From positions 53,099 to 117,098 of the forward strand of contig VTPC01089997.1 in NCBI GenBank assembly GCA_011009095.1: a stretch of DNA of 64,000 nucleotides, read 5' to 3'. The DNA comes from Ignelater luminosus. Its lineage: Eukaryota; Arthropoda; Insecta; Coleoptera; Elateridae. Numbering within the stretch: the first letter of the stretch is position 1; each line of letters begins with the position of its first letter. This document shows positions 1 through 10,000 of this stretch, piece by piece. The notes beneath the pieces are model-generated. The model saw only the letters and a list, made by a program, of their open reading frames with translations, made no database searches and was not told where the DNA came from. The position numbers and the translations under genes were made by a program.

Positions 1-149
1 TCGTTCTACAAAAGTGGTATTGAAATGTTAGAGCGGCGCTGGAATGATTGCGTGGTTCTTGATGGAAATTACGTTGATGAATAAAGCTAATTTTGAACAA
101 AAACAACCGTGTTTTCTTTGTTAGGCCTGGGACTTTTCAGCCCATGTGT
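1..149 (+). mobile_element. Mariner element, 3' end fragment
   Basis: The first 84 bases encode the C-terminus of a mariner transposase in frame 1, with the motif GIEMLERRWNDC and an end reading GNYVDE before a TAA at 82-84. The complete mariner at 33464-34733 has a closely matching C-terminus (GIEMLERRWKDC, GDYIDE). After a short spacer, bases 121-149 (starting TTAGGCCTGGGACTT) line up with that element's terminal inverted repeat (GTTAGTCTCGGGACTT) and both are followed by TA. The rest of the element lies to the left of the window. It is the same broad mariner family but a distinct copy. Confidence 0.8.
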
Positions 150-1704
150 TATTTGGCACCAATTCTTCATCACATTAGGAATGTTGTAATGTAAAATAAA
201 ATTGTTTAATTTTTGAAGCCAGAGCATTCTTTCTTTGTCCATTCTATAATGTTAATTGACCTAACTACACAAAACATTAAACCTACCAAAGTTCCTTTAT
301 TTTTTGTTTGCTGAAAGGTTAGCAATGCTGAAAACAGGTTACATAAGTAAATTTTCATTGTTTGATTGGAAAATTCATATTTATGACAATTTGTCAACTA
401 TTAGCGTCGTTTTACACGACAGTAAATTTTAACATAAATTTTTGTATAAAGATTGTCAAAAAGTTTTGAAATAAAAAAATTAATGAAAGAATTTTTTAAA
501 TCGTGTTTGCTGTTCGCAACTTACATAAAATTTCTCAATGGCGCATGCGTGTTTAATCATATTTGCAAGTGACATGTCTGGATGACAAAACAAACAGGAA
601 AGAAATCATAACCTAATAACATGCGATCATTAAAATTTAAGTTCCCAGGAGGCTATGAAAAAACAATGTCTTAGGCCCGTTTGTAACTATGCAATATTTT
701 GCACAGTTTTTCAAGGACGCAAAATTGCATCATTGCAAGCAGAAAAAACTGTATAATATATTGTGCAAAAGATTTTCGAACATGTTCTATTTTTCGTCAG
801 ATTTTGCTTCAAAATCTGCGCAGTAGCATTATTTCGTACGCTAAATCAAGGTTTCTTCCCCACCTAAATCGAATTGGCGTTGTTTGTGGATTACTACAAA
901 GTGCGGTTATGTTCGCGTTCGTTCTGGTGGTTTATTAGGTTATAAACATAGTTTTTAGAAGCAGTATAAATAACTTTAAATTAATTTATCATTCCTGTCT
1001 TCTGCATAACCACTCGCACGTTTTTAGTCTTTTATTTTGGTTTTACCAAGACAGTACACGAGAACACTAGCTCCTGCAATTAAAGCACTGGTTGCTGAAT
1101 TTTCAACGTCAGAGTCGCTACTATCTGACATTTTATGTTTATGTTTATATGCAAACACCTTATGTCTTAAGGTTAGGATCCCTTCTTTTGCAACAAAACA
1201 AAGTATTTTCGAATTTTCTTGTAAATGAATGAATTGAAACTAAGTTATTACCTATGTTTGAAAGTAAAAATAAAATTTTAATTAAAAAGATTTGTTAGTA
1301 AAGTTTTGTGTTATTTTGTATCTTATATTGTATAAAATTGCTCTTGTCAATAAAAATTTGAAGTTTTTAGACAATTAATTACCTGAATATAAACCATATA
1401 AACCAGAAAAACTTAAAAAAAAGAATTTAAAATTATTTGTATTTTGTGTCATTCTGACAGTGACACCTAAACAATGACACACACATTCAAACAATAGCAC
1501 CAAATTTAAATGTTAGAGAAAGATGAAAAAGGTACTATTGCTGCATTAAAACTAGATTTTTGGAAAAACTAAAAACCATTTCTCAAATTTCTGTGGTATT
1601 CTAGGTATGTTCTAAATATATTCACCTTAATAAATTCAAGAAATTAATTCTACATCCTGCATACTATAAGATCAAGATCATCAGGTTATCATATGTCATT
1701 TTCA
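150..1704. other. AT-rich intergenic region
   Basis: No gene is recognised. The only point of note is a short minus-strand open stretch at 1047-1131 that starts with ATG, is Ser/Asp-rich at its N-terminus and ends at a possible GT donor. It could be a first exon but has no family match I know. The remainder is simple AT-rich sequence. Confidence 0.4.
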
Positions 1705-1724
1705 TTTTTTTTTTTTTTTTTATT
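1705..1724 (-). other. AATAAA followed directly by an A17 tract (minus strand)
   Basis: On the minus strand, about 90 bases after the stop of the SLC6 gene, an AATAAA hexamer runs straight into a tract of 17 adenines (plus-strand T run 1705-1721). The hexamer can serve as the polyadenylation signal. The A tract may be the fossil poly(A) tail of a retroposed mRNA, which would fit the intronless gene upstream, although the signal is usually 10-30 bases before a tail. It could also be ordinary simple sequence. Confidence 0.5.
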
Positions 1725-1815
1725 CAAAAACATATAAATTAATGTAAAACATCTTTATGTAGAACAATATTAAATGTACAAATTATTCCACAAAATTTAA
1801 CTTAACATCAGCAAA

Positions 1816-3642
1816 TCATGAAGAGACTTCTCTACTTCTCGAAGGTAAAACAACAGGTACTTCAGGTTGAAATCTTCTGGCTCTAAGACGATTTTGTCTA
1901 TACATATATTCTTTAGTCATGGAATGAGCACTGAACATGTCACGACTTTTGCGAAGAACTGCGTCAGTAGGACCCCATACTGGGGAAGGCTTAAGTGCTT
2001 TAGAACACTTCATTCCTTTTGTTCTTGTGATATAATGTGTGGCAAAAAATGCCACTGATAGAAGAGGAACAGTGTACATCATCACCTGAAATATATATAA
2101 CCATGTCCATGGTGGAAGTCCTTCATTGCCAAGAAACCAATCCCATGAAGATGCAATAAAAAATAAAAATGATACTAAAGGGGCCATAGCCCATGAGAAT
2201 TTCCAAAATGTACTAGCCCGAAAACCAAGCATAAAATGCATATCATCGATGTAAGTGCTCATTCCATACAACCAAATAACTCCAGAAACTTCCAAAAATA
2301 TAACACACAGTAATAAACAGCCTGCATTTATATTATCCATATAATTAAGTAAAATGGAGCCCATTTGTGTATAATACGGTATACTCAAAACAAATAGTAG
2401 GGTACAAGCTATTCCTACTGTAGCAAACATGTATTTTTGAGTCACTGGCCAAGTATCATAGACAGAAGAAAGTAGAGTAGCAATTAAGAAAATTTGGGAT
2501 CGAACTCCTATTAAATAAACACTAGAATAAAATAAAAGGCTCCATAATTGGGGCATGCCAGGCCAATATAACAATGCCAAAGGTATTCGCACAAACAACA
2601 TAGTGTCACTCCATTCAAGAACCTGATCCATACTGATTGTTAAACTGTAACTTAGAGCGCCAAGAGCATTAAAAGTCATTACTCCAAACATTAAAGAACT
2701 TGTTAAATCAATGAGATTAATTACTATGGCATCCATGTGTACAGGATTACGAAAGCTATTATGTGCTCCCAATGTTGTAAGACCACCCAATCCAATTCCT
2801 AAACTACACATGGTTTGCTCAACTGCTAAACGCCAAGTTCGAAAATCATTTAATTTTGTAAAATCTGGTTGGAGAAAACGCTGCATACCACGCACCGAAC
2901 CAGGATGTATCAATGAAACAAACAATAGAAGCATTTGTTCCAAATATGGTACAACACAAAAGAATCCTAAAACTTTTTGCATTGATTGAGTTCCTCTGCG
3001 TAAACAAAAAAATACAACAGTAAGAGTAAATATGTTACAAAGAATTAATTCGATACGTAAACTGCCAAATTTTCCTGTAAATATTCGTTTTAAAACGCGT
3101 TCCCCCCAATAATGAGCTGCACTGTTTTGCCAATTCAATTTTTGACAGAATGCCTCACCATGTTTATTTGCACAAGCTTCACGAACTGATTTATTATTTG
3201 CAAATGTAAAACAGTTTTCCTTTGCCCATTTTGGATTGCATTCTGACCATGGGAGTGTGTTCTGCAAGCTTACCATCGCATAAAATAACAAGTAAGAACA
3301 GATGGTGCCATAATATAAAGTTAGAGAAAACAAAGTAAACATTGAAGCCCAACCAGAACCCTTCCAAAACAAGCACATGTTCCATACAGCAATAGGCCCC
3401 TTATTGGAATACTGTCCAAGTGCTAATTCCATATATGTTAGCGGTATAGCAAGAAATACAGTTACTAAAGTGCATGGTATCAGAAAGGCTCCACCACCAC
3501 CTTCTGTACTGATGACAACAGGAAATCTCCAACAGTTGCTCAAACCCACTGCCCAACAAGTTAATGCCATTATACCAAATCGATGATGACTCCATCTTGA
3601 AACAGCACGTGTGTTTTCCACAAAGAAATTAAACCAACCCAT
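1816..3642 (-). CDS. SLC6-family (neurotransmitter:sodium symporter) transporter, single exon
   Basis: An uninterrupted 608-residue protein of the sodium- and chloride-dependent neurotransmitter/amino-acid transporter family. TM1 carries the family signature as GLSNCWRFP (residues 33-41), followed by a GGGGAFLIP loop near 48-56. The second extracellular loop keeps the cysteine pair (C135, C144). TM6 reads SLGIGLGGLTTLGAHNSF (about 280-297) and TM8 contains LTSSLMFG (about 313-320). About twelve hydrophobic segments are visible and the length is normal for the family. The monoamine-transporter aspartate of TM1 is glycine here, as in amino-acid and GABA transporters. The protein is divergent, so substrate cannot be assigned and it may be an insect-specific orphan SLC6. 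The first ATG opens directly into the conserved N-terminus. No intron interrupts it, unlike its neighbours, and an A-rich tract follows the stop, suggesting retroposition. The family is certain; the subtype is not. Confidence 0.9.
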   Translation of the reverse strand: MGWFNFFVENTRAVSRWSHHRFGIMALTCWAVGLSNCWRFPVVISTEGGGGAFLIPCTLVTVFLAIPLTYMELALGQYSNKGPIAVWNMCLFWKGSGWASMFTLFSLTLYYGTICSYLLFYAMVSLQNTLPWSECNPKWAKENCFTFANNKSVREACANKHGEAFCQKLNWQNSAAHYWGERVLKRIFTGKFGSLRIELILCNIFTLTVVFFCLRRGTQSMQKVLGFFCVVPYLEQMLLLFVSLIHPGSVRGMQRFLQPDFTKLNDFRTWRLAVEQTMCSLGIGLGGLTTLGAHNSFRNPVHMDAIVINLIDLTSSLMFGVMTFNALGALSYSLTISMDQVLEWSDTMLFVRIPLALLYWPGMPQLWSLLFYSSVYLIGVRSQIFLIATLLSSVYDTWPVTQKYMFATVGIACTLLFVLSIPYYTQMGSILLNYMDNINAGCLLLCVIFLEVSGVIWLYGMSTYIDDMHFMLGFRASTFWKFSWAMAPLVSFLFFIASSWDWFLGNEGLPPWTWLYIFQVMMYTVPLLSVAFFATHYITRTKGMKCSKALKPSPVWGPTDAVLRKSRDMFSAHSMTKEYMYRQNRLRARRFQPEVPVVLPSRSREVSS

Positions 3643-3911
3643 AATTTTTGCACCTTAAATTTTCTGACACTTTTAAATTTTTAACTTAAAAATTTTTTGT
3701 TATTATTTGCAAAGCCTTCTTAAATTTATAATTTTAATAAAATTTACATGCTAAATGCTCAATAAACATTGAAAAATTTTGTCCTTACTTTTTGAGATGA
3801 ACAGTGACAAGAACATAGATTTTGTCTATTTACTTTATTATAAACTTGTTTAAAATTAACTTATCTCTCTCAAATAAACTTTATTTTAAAAATTTGATGT
3901 TACTTTACATG

Positions 3912-4027
3912 TTTTGTTAAGAAGAAGCAAGTTAGATTGTGGCACTTGAAATTCAACATTCTGATAGATTTAAAGCAGATCCTCGAATTTCAAGTACCAT
4001 AATTTAACTTGCTCCTTCTTGACAAAA
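3912..4027. repeat. Near-perfect 43-bp inverted repeat (hairpin)
   Basis: Left arm 3912-3954 and right arm 3985-4027 are inverted copies separated by a 30-base loop. They differ at five of 43 positions and all five differences are transitions. As plus-strand RNA, three of those would be G:U pairs and two mismatches; on the minus strand it is two and three. The hairpin lies between the last visible XRN1 exon and the SLC6 start codon. It may be a decayed palindromic MITE or a hairpin-RNA/miRNA-like precursor. Confidence 0.75.
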
Positions 4028-4033
4028 AATAGA

Positions 4034-7000
4034 TTATAGATGTCTCTTTATACTGGTGGTAGAATCTTTCTTCGGCAGTCTAGTAAACAAGTAACCACTT
4101 ACCTTGTAAAGTAAATGAGGTTTAACTTTCAGCAGCATTTGTTTTGGTTTGGAATTCTTTGCATTATGTTCATTAATAACCTCTTCTAAAGTTTTTATAG
4201 TCTCGGGATAAAGCATTGAGCTTCCACACACCTGTCTTTCAACCGAAAAGAATGGCTGCTGTTTAATCCATGTAGTAACTTCTCTTAATATCTCTTTTCT
4301 AAAGAAATTATCAACTTAAAAATGTTTAATCATTTTGCAACCAACAATGACTCACGCATTTTCATAAGGAAATACTTCTTCTTCATAAAACACATCATTT
4401 CCAACATTGTAATTTAGATATTCAAAAATAGATGGAAATTTTTTCATATATGTAGCAACCAACTCAACAGCTTTGTCAGAATACTGCCATCCAGTGCCTT
4501 CTTTTCTTGAATATCCAGGTACTTCTTCATTCTTCTTATTAAATTTGAGGTTAAGACCTATGTTAACCTTAGGTACATCTTCTGTTGGCATATGTGTTCT
4601 ACCGCCTGGTGCAATGTATATAGAACCAGTTATCCTTGAGAATAATCCTTTAGAAATGCCTGCCAACAATTGAATATTACTTTTTTATTTGGATTAGTAT
4701 AAATTATAAAGAGATTGTCATGCCTTTAATCCATTACATCATTAACATACAGAAACTGTCTTCTTTTAGTATTTTTAAAACTTTTAGGTTTACATTACTA
4801 AAAGATGAACCTGTTTTCAGATTTTTTTTTTATTTTATTTTAGAATCCACCAGCTGTTTATTTATGTTGATACAATTTTCCTTTATAACAGCGTAACTTA
4901 TACAGGTACATTATGGTAGTAATACTGAAGGTGGAGGGAGAGCAATATTTCCAAGTCTTGTCAAAATAAATTTCTTAAGCAATCATTAAAAAAATGATCT
5001 CACGTTGAAACTGAATTTTAATTTCTTATTTATAAATATTTCATCCTATCTTGCATTCTTGTTTCACATACTGGTGAAACGACAACTGTATGACAGAAAT
5101 GTTTACTCCATAGATTTGTTCTTAAAACCTAATCTATTATTTACTAAGACCCTAGCCATGTTGCCACTTATATTTCTGAAAAAGATTGTGAAGGTGGATT
5201 TTTAAATAAAATACAAACTTTAATAGACTAGAAGACCTTAACAGTTTTTTTATTCATGTTTTTATGCAACTAAGGCATGAAAATTACCTAATTTTGCTGA
5301 TGCTGTGTATACAGCCATGTAACGAACTCGAATACTTTTTTCCATTTCTATAGCAGGTGTTAAATCTGGTTCATCACTTCTTTTGAGATTTATTTTAATC
5401 CGCCCTTCTTTTAATGTATCCTGACTATCTAATACCTAAATACAAAATATTAATATTGTTACATGTAGACTATTCAACTTACTTCTGCCATAACTCCATA
5501 ACCTGGTTGACCAAGCATGAAACAAAACGAGCCTGTTGAAAAAACATGAGTGACATCCTTATAAGCAACACATTCATCTTCATAGACTGCTATGTCATAT
5601 ACAACTGTTTGTAATGGATATGCTGATGTGACAGTATTCCACTGTTTTTCAAGAGTAATTCGTCCTCGCTGACTAAACATGTATTTCCGTCCTACCATCA
5701 CTTTGACATGTACTAACACATTAGTCAAACCAACATCTATGCCTAAACGGTTTTGGTAACTGTAACAATAACATCATAAATTATAATTATTTTTTACAAA
5801 CTGATACATACTGGTCAGTTATTCCTTGCTTTTCTGAATGCCATAATGAAGCCAAATTTCCTTTATTCTCTTCAACATTATATTGTCCTTTTTCTCCAGT
5901 ACTGTGATATCTAAACTCTCTATTAGATACTGATACAACCCTAAAAACTAGATATTAGTCTTAAACCTAAATGGATAGTTATGTTACATACAAGGCTTCG
6001 ATTAAATGTGGCCAACCAACATGCACAGTTTTACCTAAAAGTTTTTTGGCCTTTTCATCCAATTCTTCTTGATCATCATCAACTTCTTCATCATCAATTA
6101 TTCTGAGTATCATATTTTCACCTTTACTAGGTTGTTCAAATACTTTTACTCGAGCTTTCTCTAAACTACCCTAAAACACAAAAAAACAACTTTAGCTATT
6201 CTTCCGTTTTATAAACTAGATAACATTATCATTATATACCACATAATTCAAATGTTTCATAGTTGGAAATCCTGGATAAAAGACATCAAATTTAACACCA
6301 GGATATGCTCCTTTCACAAGTTTATCTCTAGGTATGCGAATATCTTCAATAGCAACTAATTCACACTTTGCATGCGAAAATGTAACAGAAGGAAAGTACT
6401 CCGGAGCTTCGTAACACCCCAGGTTATCTAATGTATAAGTGTACACCAACATTGGTCCATGAGTATTACGTTGTTTTTCTTCAGGTGTCAATTGCTCATT
6501 ACAAGGTCCCATGGCTTTCAAAAGAACATTCTAAAAACAAAATATAATTCTTTATGCTGAATTTAAATAGAATCCAGAATAAAAGCGATTTTGTGTGTTT
6601 GATGCAAAATTGTTGAACTCATTATTGTTAAATATCTGTGTTCATCACATTCACTTTTACTCCTAATAACACAATATACATTATTTTAGAGAGTTAAAAA
6701 TATTTGCTAACAAGAAATTTTGGATAACATTGAATAATAAAATATTAAATAACAAGCATGGAAAGAGCCATAATGATAATGTACAAGGCAACAAAGATAC
6801 TTCTTAGTCAGTTTCACACATTATTGTTTATTTTTTTTTTGTTAACATGAAAGCAACACAATTAAGTAAGTTATTTACAGCCAAAGAAATTAAATGCATG
6901 CATTATTTTTATAATGCACATGGATGTTACGACATCACACACTTGTCATTTACGTAGGCAATATTGCAACATAGAAAATCATTATAATAATGAACAGCCT

Positions 7001-10000
7001 TTTTGATGCATGAATAAAGTTGTTAATTCTTGAACTTACTCAATTGTGTGTGGATTGCTTTCTTATGGGGGTCATAGAAAAAATAATGAATGCCAAAGTT
7101 AAGTCTTAAAGCATTTTCCAAGTATTAGTATTTGGCTTTCCATGCCACTTTACAGAGATGTATTTTTATACATTACTGAACTAGGCATGCATTGAGCATT
7201 TCAGATTGATAAGTTGTCAAAAAAATACATAAAAATCAAAAGAATTAACGTGTAATATTTTAACTATTAAATTCTATTTATTACCTCTTCAATGAATGGA
7301 ATTAGTACAACCGCTTCCCATTCTTGCTTCTTTCCATTTAGATCAGTTTTGAAATCCTCTGGATAGTACTCTTTAATTGGAGAATCCTCGTTTGTCATTA
7401 AATCTTGATAAGGTTGTGGTAACAAGGATTTGCTAGCAGCCGGTAAAACAGCAAGCAGCTAAATTTAAAATTAAAATTTTAGCAATTTTACTTAAGACTT
7501 AATTAGTGATTTTCATCTAATTATACACTGTGCTCCTAAAGTCATACAAAAATTCATTATTTCAATAAGTAATCATATTATTAGTGCCAAATTTTGTATC
7601 GAGGTATTACTAAATGTGAGAAACCTAATTTTAATATCAGCACTGTTGCCAAGTCTACAGCCTCTTTGTGGTGACAGTTAAGATGACTATTTTAAATGGG
7701 ACACCCTGAATTGTGTTACAGTTTTCAAAATTGCTCTTCTAGATGATTTCAAAAATATAGTTATCCATGGAATTATAAAAACAAAAGAGATAATCAAAAA
7801 AATGTACAACAAATGATTAGCAATTATTTTGCAAAATAAACAAACAAAAAAATTCACATAGAGATTGTAATTACGTTACAGAACCTGGACTCAAGCAGAA
7901 GTATGTTGTTTCTTTTAATGTCATGATTTTGATTCTATAAAGCCAAACAATCTGTGAAAATATCAGCAATTCACGTTAAGAGTGAATTTGTTTATCACAG
8001 TCTCTGTTTTTGCGAAACAATTCATAACATTTTTCACACATTTTCTTGAATATCTTTTAGTTTTTAGAAACAGCCTCATCAATATTTACATTCTATTACA
8101 TTACATTACAATGCCTGTAATAGCAAAGAACACCCTGTATGAATATACTATATATTTTTAAGGTAATTTGTCCTCCTATGTAGAAATTGCACATCAGAGA
8201 AAAATGACATAAGTAAATGACATGATTGAGATGAAAAATATCAAAAAAAAAAGAAAGATGTTGGTGTTTCATAAGTGGTGCCACAGCATACGGTGTGTCA
8301 CTTTTCATCTACGCTGCTCTTCAAAGTAAAGAAACCCTAACTGTACAAATCAGTTTTGATATATTGAGTGAAACATGTTTGGCTTTCTTCACATTTCATA
8401 TAGGATAGGGCGCTTTAAAAATTAGTCTACATAACTTAGTTTCAAAGTTAGGGCTTTCTTGTTTGGTTTACAAAAAATAGATTTCGGTGCAAAGAATCCA
8501 ACAGTACACTAAACACAGCTTTGTTTATTTTTCAAGTTAGGGCCTTTTTGGTTGCAGGGCAGCACATACCCTTATATCTTTTTTGTTTATTATTGGATTG
8601 ACTTCAAGTTTTTAACAGTTATATAACCCTTAAAGCAATTCTATCTTACATCACTAGCCTACTACAATTAGAAATAATTGTAAAAAAAAGGAAATCAATA
8701 TTTCAATTGTAAAGAGTGATATGGTTCGTTTTATGTAGTTAATTATTGTCTTTATTAAACTTAAAGGTGAACCGATATTTTTTTGCTTAATTCCTGTTAT
8801 AACTGATAAGTCAGTTTGTCCTTGTATACAAAGTCAAAAAGTGAACCTGGACTAGAACATATTTATGGTTCTGCCAATATACACAAGATTCCTTTGTGCT
8901 TAATATTCTTAATTCTAAAAAGCAATATTTCTTGGTTAATTGTGGTCTTTAGTAGACTTAAATGGGAACCGCTATTTTTTCCATTGGTCAAAAACTGTAA
9001 TTAAGTAAGAAAAGATCTATATTAACATACAGCTTGCATGTTATATCTTGATGAATCAGTGGGGTGTGCTATAGATTGGGTATCCCACCACCTTTGAAAC
9101 ATGCCAGCAGTGGTGTCTTAAAAACCTTAGCTAGCTCTATTCTGGTTTTTTTATATGAGGTGAATAACCATCATATATCTTTTTTGCGTAGTCTTGAGGA
9201 GAAGAAAGAAAGAATTAGACTTCGTAATTTTGTATATAACTTTCGTAAAACAGAAATTTGTCAGATTACTCTCCTCTATGAGGAAAGTTACATACCAATT
9301 CAGTATGGACTAGAGAAACTACATTACTAATAATAATTTAACATTCATTAGGTATTTGATTTCATAGAACACAAATAACTAGCACAACAGTGTATCTTGA
9401 TGAAACATACATACTGGATGTTAAAAAAAACCGTTTAAATATTTAAGGAGCATATAAGTTGAGCTAGTTTTGAATTTAGTCCAAGTTCTAGATGAAAAAA
9501 GTATAATGTATAACGGCCTTAATAGATAGATAGGAAGCTGTGGTCCAATGGAATGGCTGGCTAGATCTCCTGATCTTACTCATCCCAGTTGGTTTTATTC
9601 TTTAGGGGTATTTAAAATCATATGTGTATCACTCAAAACCTCGAGATCTTGAAGAACTGAGAGAAAAAATCAAGTGAGGTGAAATCAGGAAATCTAGTTG
9701 GCCATTCCATTGGATGACATCAAGTAGATTAAAGATGTGTTGTTAAAAAAGCCACGAGTATGCATTCAGATTTTATTTCTTTGTGAATAAACCATACCAG
9801 ATATCAAAAATGATCAGAATACAAAAATTGTTACTAAAGTGTGTACTTTTGTAGAAAAAGAATATGGAAACTCTCAGCCTCCGCATTAAAAATTACTATC
9901 GGATTTATGACGGGACATATCCTTCAATGTACCAACGAAGCCCAAAATTATGTCAAATTATATCTTATTCCCACAAGGAACAGCATACCAAAACTTATTG

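Noticed and set aside
1867-3586. Several short open frames overlapping the SLC6 gene
   Set aside because: They are shadows in other frames of a clearly conserved 608-residue gene and have no family motifs.
9064-9330. 88-codon open frame in XRN1 intron 8
   Set aside because: No recognisable domain, and it lies among transposon relics; likely chance.
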